A stretch of DNA of 64,000 bases. Origin: Streptomyces sp. CB01881. Its GTDB lineage: Bacteria > Actinomycetota > Actinomycetes > Streptomycetales > Streptomycetaceae. A program made the translations under genes and the position numbers. Below the pieces are notes generated by a model. The model was given only the letters and a program-made list of their open reading frames with translations, was not told the origin of the DNA and ran no database searches. Position 1 is the first letter of the stretch; each line of letters begins with the position of its first letter. The stretch spans positions 2,099,197 through 2,163,196 of the forward strand of contig NZ_CP026498.1 in the NCBI RefSeq assembly GCF_002953255.1, given 5' to 3'. Below, in pieces: positions 49,535-57,562 of this stretch.

Positions 49535-50740
49535 ATGCGGCGCACAGCCCGGACGGTGTACAGAGGAGAGGTGCCACTTCGGCAGCGTCCCGGTGACGGC
49601 CGCCGGTCGTGGCGGCCCGGCCGCCGCGCTCTGACGGTGCTGGCGCTCGCGCTGATCCTGGCGATCACCGTCGTGGACGTCCTCGCCCCGCCCGACATCC
49701 ACCTGGGCCCGCTGCTGATCGTCGCCCCCGCACTCACCGCCTCCTTCGCGGGCGCCCGGGCCACCACCGTCATCGCCCTGCTCGCACTCGCCGCACTGAC
49801 CTTCATCGGGTTCCAGCGCGACGGCCTCTACACCGCCAACCACGAGACCCAGCTCGGCGCGCAGGTCGCCGTCTCGGCGCTGATCGTCGGCCTGCGGGTG
49901 CTGCGCGACCGGCACGAACGGGAGCTGGCCCAGGTCCGCTCGGTCTCCGAGGCGGCCCAGCGCGTCCTGCTGCGCCCACTGCCCGACCGGATCGGGCCGC
50001 TCCACCTCGCCTCCGTCTACCTGGCCGCCGAGGCCGAGGCGCAGGTCGGCGGGGACCTCTACGCGGCGGCCCGCACCACGACCAGCACCCGCCTGCTGGT
50101 CGGCGACGTCCGGGGCAAGGGCCTCTCCTCGCTCGGCGACGCCGCCCTGCTGCTCGGTGCGTTCCGGGCGGCCGCCCACCTCCACGCCGAGCTGCCGGAA
50201 CTCGCCACCTACCTGGACGGCAGCGTCTGCTGGGACCTCGCCCAGCTCGGCGAGCAGAACCGGCTGCGCCGGGCGGTGGCGGGCGCCGTCCCGGGCCAGG
50301 AGGGGGACGGGACGGCCGCGGACGACAGCAGCGAGTCGTTCATCACCGCCGTCATCCTGGACATCCCGGACGACGGCTCCGTCCTGCGGCTGATCGACTG
50401 CGGCCACCCGCCCCCGCTGCTGCTGCACGCCGACGGCATCGCCGCGCTCGGCGCCCGCCACCCCGCTCCCCCGCTCGGTCTCGGCGAGCTGGCCCCGACC
50501 GCGTACGAGGTGGAGGTGTTCCCGTTCGTCCCGGGCGACCGGCTGGTGATCTACACCGACGGCGTGATCGAGGCCCGCGACGCCGAGGGACGCTTCTACC
50601 CGCTCACCGAACGCGTCACCGCCTGGCGGGACGACCGTCCGGCCGCCCTGCTGGGCCGCCTGCGCCGCGACCTGCTCGCCCACGTCGGCGGCCGGCTGGA
50701 CGACGACGCCGCGGTCGTCGTGGTGGAGCGGCTCGCCTGA
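49535..50740 (+). CDS. Membrane-anchored PP2C/SpoIIE-type serine phosphatase
   Basis: The protein has up to 401 residues. After an Arg-rich N-terminus come 2-3 membrane helices (TVLALALILAITVVDVLA; LIVAPALTASFAGARATTVIALLALAALTFIGF) and a signalling helix. The SpoIIE PP2C domain follows: EAEAQVGGDLYAA, LLVGDVRGKGLSSLGDAALLLGAFR, IDCGHPPPLLL, VIYTDGVIEARD and DDDAAVVVVE with its metal-binding aspartates. These phosphatases act on anti-sigma antagonists in streptomycete stress pathways. ATG at 49535 lacks a ribosome site; GTG at 49571 has GAGGAG only two bases away, so the true start is uncertain. Confidence 0.88.
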   Translation: MRRTARTVYRGEVPLRQRPGDGRRSWRPGRRALTVLALALILAITVVDVLAPPDIHLGPLLIVAPALTASFAGARATTVIALLALAALTFIGFQRDGLYTANHETQLGAQVAVSALIVGLRVLRDRHERELAQVRSVSEAAQRVLLRPLPDRIGPLHLASVYLAAEAEAQVGGDLYAAARTTTSTRLLVGDVRGKGLSSLGDAALLLGAFRAAAHLHAELPELATYLDGSVCWDLAQLGEQNRLRRAVAGAVPGQEGDGTAADDSSESFITAVILDIPDDGSVLRLIDCGHPPPLLLHADGIAALGARHPAPPLGLGELAPTAYEVEVFPFVPGDRLVIYTDGVIEARDAEGRFYPLTERVTAWRDDRPAALLGRLRRDLLAHVGGRLDDDAAVVVVERLA

Positions 50741-50796
50741 GCGCACCCCGCCGAGCGCGGCCCCGGGGCGTACGCGGCCGGACGGCGCCACCGGGG

Positions 50797-52212
50797 TCAC
50801 GGCCGGTACGGCAGCTGCGGCACGTCGAAGCAGTTGGTGGTCATCGACGCCACCTGGGTGACCCAGCCGCCCCTTCCCCCCTCCGCCGCGTCCTGCCAGC
50901 GGGCCGCGTTCAGACAGGCGCGGGTCAGGCCCGACGGCGGGGGCTGCGGCACGAAGGAGGCGGGCAGGATCAGGCCGTGCGCGTCGTAGGGCTCGGCACG
51001 GTTCATGAAGCCCCCGACGCAGGCCCGCGTGAGCTCCGCGCCGCAGGAGTCCATCGCGTCGGTGAGCCACTGCGCGCCCGCCCAGCCCTCCAGCTCCCAG
51101 GCCGAGAGCAGCGGCGCGCGGTCGGGGTAGTACCGGGCCATCGCGGCGCGGAAGTCCGCCACCGCCGGGTGGTCCACGTCCTCGTAGTTGAGGCTGGACG
51201 AGGTCGCCCAGAGCACGTTGCGGCAGCCGGGTGACGACTGGTAGTCGGTGCGGACGGTCTCGGACCAGTTCTGGACGTTGGTCACCTTCGCCGCGACCTC
51301 CACCCCCGCCTCGTCCAGCGCCCGGCACAGGGCCGCGTTGCCGCGGGTGTCCATGGCGTCGAACAGCAGCTGCGAGCCGTCGGCGCGGACGGCGGCGGCG
51401 ACCGCCTGGAAGTTCGGCAGCGCGAAGTCGACCGTCTGCGTCAGGACCCGGTAGCCCTCCGCCTCCAGGCCCTCCCTCAGCTGGGCGGCGTAGCGGGCCG
51501 AGTCGGCCTGGTTGTAGGCGACCACCGCGGCGCTGCGCGCGCCCAGCCGCTCCTTGAAGAACCGGTACACCTCGGTGCTCTGGTAGAGCGTCCCGTTCCA
51601 GCCGACGGCGTTCCCGTCGCGCGGCGCGCTGCTGCCGTAGATGCCGTAGAGGTGCGGCCAGCGGTCGTACGCCGTGCCGATCGGCTGGCCGCCGACGTCC
51701 GGCACGGCCTTCCCGCTCACGTACGGGGCGCCCGCGTAGTCCAGCACGCTGCCGGAGACGAAGGCGAAGACGTGCGACTGGTCGATCAGCCGGTGCACGC
51801 AGTCCTGGTTGCCGATGCCGCTGCCGCCGTCGTCGCAGGTGACCGGCTTGACGGTGCGCCCGTGCAGGCCGCCGCGGTCGTTCAGGGCCTGGAAGAACGC
51901 CAGCGCGCCGTAGCGGGGGCCGCTGAACACCTCGCTGCCGACCGGGCTGGTCAGCGAGGTGACGATGCCGACCCGGATCTCGGTGGCGGTGACGCCGGTG
52001 TCGGAGGCCGGATTGCCGCCCGTCGTACTGCTCCCGCCCGGGGTGGGGCGGGGGCCGAACGCGCTGTCCGGCAGCCGGGTCCCGCAGGCGGTGACGGGCA
52101 GCAGCACGAGCAGCGGCACGAGCAACAGCGCCAGGGCGCGGACGCGGCGCGCGGGCCGCCGGCGGACGGGTCCGTCGGCGGCCCGGCGGGAGGGCGGCGC
52201 CGTCAGCTGCAT
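50797..52212 (-). CDS. LivK-like ABC substrate-binding lipoprotein
   Basis: This 471-aa type I periplasmic binding protein has a signal with lipobox VTAC (LLLVPLLVLLPVTACG) after an Arg-rich n-region. Domain landmarks are TEIRVGIVTSLTSPVGSEVFSGPRYGALAFFQALNDRGG, VHRLIDQSHVFAFVSGS and AAVVAYNQADSARYAAQLREGL. It is of the branched-chain amino acid/urea/amide class and has several Cys pairs. The ATG at 52210-52212 overlaps the end of the upstream lipoprotein gene by 10 bases. It is near, but divergent from, the LivHM-G-F genes at 53.7-57.1 kb and probably serves them. Confidence 0.9.
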   Translation of the reverse strand: MQLTAPPSRRAADGPVRRRPARRVRALALLLVPLLVLLPVTACGTRLPDSAFGPRPTPGGSSTTGGNPASDTGVTATEIRVGIVTSLTSPVGSEVFSGPRYGALAFFQALNDRGGLHGRTVKPVTCDDGGSGIGNQDCVHRLIDQSHVFAFVSGSVLDYAGAPYVSGKAVPDVGGQPIGTAYDRWPHLYGIYGSSAPRDGNAVGWNGTLYQSTEVYRFFKERLGARSAAVVAYNQADSARYAAQLREGLEAEGYRVLTQTVDFALPNFQAVAAAVRADGSQLLFDAMDTRGNAALCRALDEAGVEVAAKVTNVQNWSETVRTDYQSSPGCRNVLWATSSSLNYEDVDHPAVADFRAAMARYYPDRAPLLSAWELEGWAGAQWLTDAMDSCGAELTRACVGGFMNRAEPYDAHGLILPASFVPQPPPSGLTRACLNAARWQDAAEGGRGGWVTQVASMTTNCFDVPQLPYRP

Positions 52213-52820
52213 CCGGGGATCGGGGTTCCGCTGCCCGCGCCGGCCTGGGTGAGCAGGCCGCACAGGGTCGAGCGGGAGACCTTCCAGGTGCCGTTCTCCA
52301 GCACGGCCTGGCCGGTGGCGCTCGGCTCGACCACGGTGCCCTGGAGCGAGAGCTCGTAGGTGACGGTGGCATCGGTCGGCGAGGTGAACGCCACGTCGGT
52401 CACCTTGGCCTTCACCTGGCCGACCCGCGGGTCCTGGGAGAAGCCCTGGAGGGCGGGGAGCAGCACGTCACCGTTCTGGAGCAGGCCGGCCTTCTCGGGG
52501 ATAGGGGTGCTGGGGTCGAAGAACTTCTCCCAGTTCGCGGTGACCTGATTCTTCGCGGTCGCCGGGTCGGCGGGCGCGGTCGCGCCGGCACTGGCACTCG
52601 CACTCGCGCTCGCACTGGCACTGGCACTGGCACTGGCACTGGCCGAGGCGGACACGGACGATGCCGACCCCGAGGCCGTGGAGGTGGACTTGCTGCTGCT
52701 GCACGCGGCCACCGTGCCCACCAGCAGCAGCGCGAGCAGCGCGCTCGCCGACCGCAGGACCGGGCCGCCGCCCCGACGCGTGCCGCGGGTGTCGCGGGTG
52801 CCGCTCTGCCTCACGTGCAT
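52203..52820 (-). CDS. MTB12-like lipoprotein with (Ser-Ala)n linker
   Basis: This 205-aa lipoprotein (lipobox VAAC) has about 11 Ser-Ala dipeptides linking the lipid anchor to a ~105-residue domain. That domain (VTANWEKFFDPSTPIPEKAGLLQNG, FTSPTDATVTYELSL, LENGTWKVSRSTLCGLL) resembles mycobacterial low-molecular-weight antigen MTB12. GAGAGGA lies before the ATG. Its stop overlaps the binding-protein start, so the two are co-translated. A partner role with the binding protein at the cell surface is inferred from this coupling only. Confidence 0.85.
   Translation of the reverse strand: MHVRQSGTRDTRGTRRGGGPVLRSASALLALLLVGTVAACSSSKSTSTASGSASSVSASASASASASASASASASASAGATAPADPATAKNQVTANWEKFFDPSTPIPEKAGLLQNGDVLLPALQGFSQDPRVGQVKAKVTDVAFTSPTDATVTYELSLQGTVVEPSATGQAVLENGTWKVSRSTLCGLLTQAGAGSGTPIPGCS
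52587..52642. repeat. Hexanucleotide tandem repeat (GGCACT-like), about 9 units
   Basis: Units of GGCACT with variants GCGCTC/GCACTC encode the Ser-Ala run of the lipoprotein. Each unit adds two residues without changing frame, so slippage would vary linker length only. Confidence 0.85.
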
Positions 52821-52980
52821 GGTGTTCCTCTCGACTGCGGCGATCACGTCGTCGGCGCCGAAGCCCCGACCGTGCCGGCCGCGCCGCCCGGATGCGCCGC
52901 GCGGCCCGCTCCGCCGATGTCCGGATGCTGTTCCAGGCCGATCCTGGAAATGTCGCAAGTGACACCATCAAGGCGGATCC

Positions 52981-53703
52981 ATGGACGAATCGCAATCCGG
53001 GGGCGAAAGCTCCCGTACCGCCGCGCAGGGGGCGGGCGGCCCTCCCGCCGCCGGCCCGCGGCGCTCCGCCGCGCGGGCGGTGCGGACGGTCCGCGGCGCA
53101 CACGGGTGGCGCGAATGGCGCGAGTGGACCGGCTGGATCATCGCGGCCACGGGGGCCGCCCTCTGCGTGCTGGGTTGGTACGGGGTGTCCGGCGAGCAGT
53201 TCGCCGAGCAGCAGATCCCCTACCTGGCCTCGTCCACCATCCCGGGCGCGGCGCTGATCGTGGCGGGCGTCGTCCTGGTCGCCCTGCGCTCCTCCGGCCG
53301 CTCGCCGGGGTCGTCCGACCGCTCCGCCGACCTGACGCACCGGCGGGTCGAGCGGCTCTACGCCCTGCTGGTCGAGCCCGACGACGGGCCCGGCGACAGC
53401 TCCCCCGGCGACAGCTCCCCCGGCGGCGACGGGCCCGGCGACAGCTCCCCCGGCGACGGCGCGAGCGCCGCGGAAACCGCCGCCGTCACGCTGGCCGTCC
53501 CCGAGGGCACCCTCTACCACCGGCCGCACTGCCCGCTGGTGACCGGCAAACCCCGGGCCGTACCGGTGGACGCCGCCGCCGTCCGGGCACGCGGGCTCGC
53601 CCCCTGCCGGCTCTGCGAACCCGGCCCGCCCGGCGGGGCCGACCCGCCCGAGGGGCCCGCCGGCCCCGCCCGCCCGGGCGACGCCGCCCCGCCGGCCGGC
53701 TGA
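52981..53703 (+). CDS. Membrane protein with C-terminal Cys/His motif, unknown
   Basis: The protein has 240 residues. Two membrane helices (TGWIIAATGAALCVLGWYGVSG; STIPGAALIVAGVVLVAL) are followed by a cytosolic-looking Ser/Gly/Pro tract with an imperfect 15-bp repeat (GDSSP units, about 53392-53459). A short module follows: GTLYHRPHCPLVTGKPRAVPVD...ARGLAPCRLCEP, which resembles a small metal-binding motif also seen in Ada-type and nuclease proteins. It sits 15 bases ahead of the fused permease gene, so it is likely part of that operon. Function unknown. Confidence 0.75.
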   Translation: MDESQSGGESSRTAAQGAGGPPAAGPRRSAARAVRTVRGAHGWREWREWTGWIIAATGAALCVLGWYGVSGEQFAEQQIPYLASSTIPGAALIVAGVVLVALRSSGRSPGSSDRSADLTHRRVERLYALLVEPDDGPGDSSPGDSSPGGDGPGDSSPGDGASAAETAAVTLAVPEGTLYHRPHCPLVTGKPRAVPVDAAAVRARGLAPCRLCEPGPPGGADPPEGPAGPARPGDAAPPAG

Positions 53704-53718
53704 GCGGCGGCGGTCCCC

Positions 53719-55692
53719 GTGCCGGACGTCCTCACCCCCGACTCCCTCGGCCTCACCGTCGACCTCGCGCTCGCCGGACTGACCGTCGGCTGCGCCGCCG
53801 CCCTGAGCGGCATCGGCCTGGTCGTCTGCCACCGCGCCACCGGCGTGCTCAACCTCGCCCAGGGCGCGCAGGCCATGCTCGTCGCCTACCTGCTGCGCGA
53901 CCTCGTCGTGGTGCGGCACTGGCCGGTCTGGCCGGCCGTCGCGTGCTGCCTGCTGCTGGTCGCGCCCGCCCTCGGGGTGGTGCTGGACGCCCTGGTGTAC
54001 CGGCCGTTGCAGCGGCGCGGCGCCGGGACGGCCGAGACCATGGTCGCCGGGGTCGGCGTCTTCGTGCTGCTCATCGGGGTGGTGGTGCTGCTCTGGGGCG
54101 CCGCCCCGCTGAGCGGCGCGCCGTCCCCGTTCGGCGGCACCCCGATCGTGCTGCCCGGCGGGCACACCCTGCGGCCGGACACCGTGGCGCAGATCGCCGC
54201 CATCCTGGTGCTCTCCGTGACGGTGGCCGCGACCACCCGCTTCACCCGGTTCGGCCTCCAGCTGCGCGCGGTCGTCGACGACCGCCGGCTCGCCCGGCTG
54301 GCCGGGGTGGACGCCGACCGGGTCTCGGCGGCCGGCTGGGCGTTCGGCTCGTTCACCGCCGGCCTGGTCGGTGTCGCGCTGGCACCCTACCTGCTGCTCG
54401 ACCCGTACGGGCTGCCGCTGCTGGTGATGGAGACGATGGCGGTCGCGGTGGCCGCCCGGCTGCGGTCCGTCCCGGTGGCGGTGGCGACCGGGCTCGGCCT
54501 CGGGATCGCGCAGGCCGAGATGACCCGGCTGCGCCCGCCCGGCCAGCTGCTGCCGCTGGTGCAGGCGGTGCAGGCCAACCTGTTCGTGGTGGCGCTGCTG
54601 GCCGCCGCCCTGCTGGCCGGCCCCCGGATCACGGGCGGGCAGCCCGACCGCGCCCCGCTCACCGTGCCCGGGCCGGCCGGCGGGGGGCGGGCGGCCCGGG
54701 CGGTCTGCCTGGTACTGCTCCTGCTGCCGCTCGGCTTCCGCGGCAACGACCTGCGCAGCGCGCTGCTGGTGCCCGCGCTGGCACTGGTCCTGCTCTCCAT
54801 CGTGGTGGTGACCGGGTACGGCGGGCAGATCTCGCTCGGCCAGGCCGGGTACGCGGGGCTCGGCGCGCTGGGGACGGCGCTGCTGATGTCCGGACGGATC
54901 CCGGGCGTGCCGCCGCTGCCCGCCGCCCCCGCGCTGCTGCTCGCGGTCCTGGTGACCGCGCCGCTCGGGCTGCTCACCGGCTGGCCGGCGATCCGGCGGC
55001 GCGGGTTGGCGCTCGCCCTCGTCACCTTCGCGGTCGGGACGGCCATGAGCCGCTTCGTCTTCCAGCAGCCGTACGCGACCACCGGGCTGACTCTCGACCG
55101 GCCCGGCTTCCTGGCCGGCGACCGGGCCTTCTACCTCGCCGAACTGCTGTTGCTCGGGCTGGGCCTGGTGGTGGTGCACGCGCTGCACCGGGGGCGGCTG
55201 GGCCGGGCCCTGACCGCGATGCGCGACCACGAGCAGGGCGCGGTGGCGGCGGGGGTGGACGTGCCCGGGCTGAAGCTGTTCGCCTTCGTGGCCGGGGCGG
55301 CACTGGCCGCGCTCGGCGGCGGGCTGATGGGCCTGGCCGGGCGGGCCTTCGACGCGGCCTCGTTCGACCCGGTGCTCGGGCTGCTCTGGTTCGCGGCCGT
55401 GGTCGTGGCCGGCGCGGACAGCGCGCTCGGGGCGGTGCTCGCCGCCGCCCTGCTGACCGGCCTGGACTCGGGCACGGTGGCAGGGGTGTCGGCGGTCGCG
55501 GTCGGCGTCCTCGCGGCGGCGATCGGCCGCCTGCCGGGTGGCCTCGCGGGCGTGGCGGCCCGCCTGCCGCGCCGCCGACCGGCGGAGGCCGCCGCCGCGC
55601 TGCCGCCCGCCCGGCTCACCCCGGCGGGCCGGCGGGTCCGCACCCTGATCGCCGCCCGGCGCGGCGACGCCCCGGGGGAGGCCCGGCCGTGA
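53719..55692 (+). CDS. Fused LivH-LivM type ABC permease
   Basis: This 657-aa single polypeptide contains both branched-chain amino acid-type permeases. LivH-like (about 1-310) has GIGLVVCHRATGVLNLAQGAQAMLVAYLL and RLARLAGVDADRVSAAGWAFGS. LivM-like (about 325-625) has GYGGQISLGQAGYAGLGALGTALLM, FVFQQPYATTGLTLDRPGFL and LKLFAFVAGAALAALGGGLMG. The usual system has two proteins; fusion forces a heterodimer. The GTG start is weakly marked. The stop overlaps the next ATPase start as GTGA. Substrate could be an amino acid, urea or amide. Confidence 0.92.
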   Translation: MPDVLTPDSLGLTVDLALAGLTVGCAAALSGIGLVVCHRATGVLNLAQGAQAMLVAYLLRDLVVVRHWPVWPAVACCLLLVAPALGVVLDALVYRPLQRRGAGTAETMVAGVGVFVLLIGVVVLLWGAAPLSGAPSPFGGTPIVLPGGHTLRPDTVAQIAAILVLSVTVAATTRFTRFGLQLRAVVDDRRLARLAGVDADRVSAAGWAFGSFTAGLVGVALAPYLLLDPYGLPLLVMETMAVAVAARLRSVPVAVATGLGLGIAQAEMTRLRPPGQLLPLVQAVQANLFVVALLAAALLAGPRITGGQPDRAPLTVPGPAGGGRAARAVCLVLLLLPLGFRGNDLRSALLVPALALVLLSIVVVTGYGGQISLGQAGYAGLGALGTALLMSGRIPGVPPLPAAPALLLAVLVTAPLGLLTGWPAIRRRGLALALVTFAVGTAMSRFVFQQPYATTGLTLDRPGFLAGDRAFYLAELLLLGLGLVVVHALHRGRLGRALTAMRDHEQGAVAAGVDVPGLKLFAFVAGAALAALGGGLMGLAGRAFDAASFDPVLGLLWFAAVVVAGADSALGAVLAAALLTGLDSGTVAGVSAVAVGVLAAAIGRLPGGLAGVAARLPRRRPAEAAAALPPARLTPAGRRVRTLIAARRGDAPGEARP

Positions 55693-56453
55693 ACCGTACG
55701 GACGCCGGCCGGGCCCGGCTGACCGCGCGGGGCGTGGTCCGCCGGTATGGCGGGATCGAGGCGGTGGCCGGGGTGGACCTGGCCGCGCCGCCGGGGCGGA
55801 TCACCGCACTGATCGGACCGAACGGCGCCGGCAAGAGCACGCTCTTCGACTGCCTGGCCGGGACGGTCCGCCCGGACGCCGGCCGGGTGCTGCTCGGCGG
55901 CCGTGACGTCACCCGGCTGCCCGCGCACGCCCGGGTCCGGCTCGGGCTGGCCCGGACGTTCCAGCAGATCGCCGTCTTCCCGACCCTCCCGGTCGCGGAC
56001 AACGTCCGGATCGGTGCCGAGCAGCGGCGCGGCCGCCGGCCGGACACCCGCGCGGTGGACGAGGCGACGGCGCGGGCCCTCGCCCTGTTCGGGCTCGGGC
56101 GCGTCGCGGCGCGGCCGGCCGGTGACCAGCCGACCGGGGTGCTGCGCCTGGTGGAGCTGGCCCGCGCCCTGGCCGGCGACCCGCGCGTGCTGCTGCTGGA
56201 CGAGCCGTCGGCCGGTCTGGACGCGGCGCAGACCGCCCGGCTGGTCTCCGTCCTGCGCGGCCTGGCCGGCCGGGGCATGGCGCTGCTGCTGGTCGAGCAC
56301 GACCCGGACCTGGTCGGGGAGCTGGCCGACACCGTGTACGCGATGGCCGGCGGCCGGGTGGTGACGTGCGGTCCGGCCCGCACCGTACTCGCCGACGCCC
56401 GGGTGGCACGGCTCTGGGGCGGGGCGGCGGCACCGACGGGGGCCGGCCCGTGA
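55689..56453 (+). CDS. LivG-like ABC ATPase, degenerate signature motif
   Basis: The protein has 254 residues. Walker A GPNGAGKST and Walker B LLLDEPSAGLD are intact, and the H-loop is LLLVEHDPDLV. The signature normally LSxGxxR in this family reads QPTGVLRLVELARAL, so the C-loop is damaged. In the ABC dimer this loop completes the partner's site. GTG start in GTGA overlap with the permease; stop overlaps livF-like start as GTGA. Confidence 0.92.
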   Translation: MNRTDAGRARLTARGVVRRYGGIEAVAGVDLAAPPGRITALIGPNGAGKSTLFDCLAGTVRPDAGRVLLGGRDVTRLPAHARVRLGLARTFQQIAVFPTLPVADNVRIGAEQRRGRRPDTRAVDEATARALALFGLGRVAARPAGDQPTGVLRLVELARALAGDPRVLLLDEPSAGLDAAQTARLVSVLRGLAGRGMALLLVEHDPDLVGELADTVYAMAGGRVVTCGPARTVLADARVARLWGGAAAPTGAGP

Positions 56454-57130
56454 GCGTCGAAGCCGCCCTGCGCTCGGCCCGCGTCCGGTACGGGCCGCTG
56501 GAGGCGCTGCACGGGGTGGACCTCGCCTTCCCGGCCGGCGCGGTCACCGTGCTGCTCGGCCGCAACGGCTCCGGTCGCACCAGCGCGCTGCACGCGCTCG
56601 CCGGGGTGGTCCGCCTCGCCGCCGGGCGGGTGCTCTGGCAGGGGCGGGACGTCACCGCGCTCGACGCCCACCGGCGGGTCCGGCTCGGGCTGGCGCTGGT
56701 CCCGGCGGAGCGGGCGGTGTTCGCCTCGCTGACGGTGGCCGAGCACCTCGGGCTCGGCGGCTCCGCGCCCTCCGGGGCGGACGAGGCGCTCGCGCTCCTG
56801 CCCGAGCTGTCCGCCCTGCTGCCCCGCCCGGCCGGGACGCTCTCCGGCGGCCAGCGGCAACTGGTCGCCGTCGCCCGGGCGCTGACCGCACGTCCGCGCC
56901 TGCTCCTGCTCGACGAGCCGGACCGGGGCCTCGCGCCCGCCGTCACGGCCCGGCTCCACGCCCACCTGCTCGGCACGGCCGCCGCCGGGGGCCGGACGGT
57001 CGTGCTGACCGCGCAGTCGCTCCCCCGCAGCCTGGCCGGGGCGGCCGTCGTCCACGTGCTGCACCGGGGCGAGGTCAGCTTCTCCGGGGAGCCTTCCGAG
57101 CTGAGGGGGCGTCCGGCCGGGGTGTGGTGA
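56450..57130 (+). CDS. LivF-like ABC ATPase, Arg in Walker A
   Basis: The protein has 226 residues. The signature LSGGQRQLVAVARAL and Walker B LLLLDEPDRGLAP are intact, but Walker A reads GRNGSGRTS with Arg43 where the nucleotide-binding Lys should be. Paired with the LivG-like partner it gives one normal site (LivG Walker A plus LivF signature) and one doubly degenerate site, as in asymmetric heterodimeric ABC ATPases. The last 30 residues (AAVVHVLHRGEVSFSGEPSE) are duplicated at 57447-57536 beyond the tRNA. Confidence 0.9.
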   Translation: MSVEAALRSARVRYGPLEALHGVDLAFPAGAVTVLLGRNGSGRTSALHALAGVVRLAAGRVLWQGRDVTALDAHRRVRLGLALVPAERAVFASLTVAEHLGLGGSAPSGADEALALLPELSALLPRPAGTLSGGQRQLVAVARALTARPRLLLLDEPDRGLAPAVTARLHAHLLGTAAAGGRTVVLTAQSLPRSLAGAAVVHVLHRGEVSFSGEPSELRGRPAGVW

Positions 57131-57157
57131 CCGGTTTCCGCCCGGCACCGAGGCGGC
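57041..57157. repeat. Direct repeat copy A (livF 3' end), ~117 bp
   Basis: This segment covers the last 90 bases of the livF-like gene plus ~27 bases beyond its stop. It recurs 406 bases downstream at 57447-57562, with the central 57068-57130 part nearly identical and the flanks diverged. Confidence 0.9.
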
Positions 57158-57173
57158 CGGGAACGACGACAGA

Positions 57174-57199
57174 GGCGGAAGTCGAAACCGACTTCCGCC
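57174..57199. terminator. Bidirectional hairpin between livF and tRNA
   Basis: A perfect 11-bp stem GGCGGAAGTCG / CGACTTCCGCC with loop AAAC lies 44 bases after the livF-like stop on the plus strand and 9 bases beyond the tRNA 3' end on the minus strand, so it can end both. Confidence 0.8.
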
Positions 57200-57207
57200 C
57201 CTGGTCC

Positions 57208-57279
57208 TGGAGCGCCGGGCCCGAATCGAACGAACCCCTCCCACTGAAAGTGGGCGTGCTACCGCTGCACCACCGACGC
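57208..57279 (-). tRNA. tRNA-Glu (UUC), unusually short
   Basis: A 72-nt cloverleaf includes an encoded CCA (57208-57210). The acceptor stem GCGTCGG pairs with CCGGCGC (one G-U). U8 is present. The D arm GTGC-AGCGGTA-GCAC has the GG pair. The anticodon loop CTTTCAG gives UUC, and the T loop is TTCGATT on a stem with two G-U pairs. Base 26 seems absent, the 27-43 pair is G-A, and the D loop is short, so it differs from the usual streptomycete tRNA-Glu. It may be a minor isoacceptor, a specialised tRNA, or one losing function. Confidence 0.8.
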
Positions 57280-57446
57280 CTGACCGGCCGGTCCTCGGTC
57301 GCTTCCGCGTCCTCGTCCCGCCGACGAGGAAAACGTACCAACAGATGATCAGGAGGCGAAATCGGGCCCGGGAACGTCGAGCGCACCGGCGCGCACGGCA
57401 CCTGGGAGCGAACTCCCGCTGCACGAGCAGCGCCGGAATCCCCGGC

Positions 57447-57562
57447 GCGGCCGTCGTCCAGGTGCCACGCCGGGGCGAGGTCAGCTTCTCCGGGGAGCCT
57501 TCCGAGCCGAGCGGGCGTCCGGCCGGGGTGTGGTGATCAGTTCGCCCGGCGCCGCGGCGGCC
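57447..57562 (+). pseudogene. Direct repeat copy B: livF C-terminal remnant
   Basis: The plus-strand frame up to 57536 reads GAAVVQVPRRGEVSFSGEPSE then GRPAGVW and a stop, matching the end of the livF-like protein, but the upstream part has no homology to an ATPase. The minus strand of the same DNA encodes the last ~27 residues of the MerR regulator. It is a fragment duplication spaced 406 bp from copy A with the tRNA in between. Confidence 0.85.

Noticed and set aside
52815..55688. Plus-strand frame leading into the LivG-like gene
   Set aside because: It covers the membrane protein and permease genes in the wrong frame; the GTG at 55689 in GTGA overlap is the proper start.
57075..57401. A minus-strand 108-aa frame across the tRNA and the livF end
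   Set aside because: It reads through the tRNA and its terminator and resembles the MerR tail only because of the direct repeat.
57447..57536. Treating the second livF fragment as a small real gene
   Set aside because: Only the last ~30 codons match livF; there is no ATPase domain or credible start.
57041..57562. Attachment sites (attL/attR) of an integrated element at the tRNA
   Set aside because: The repeat is from livF and not from the tRNA 3' end, and no integrase or mobile gene lies between the copies; kept as a finding about duplication only.
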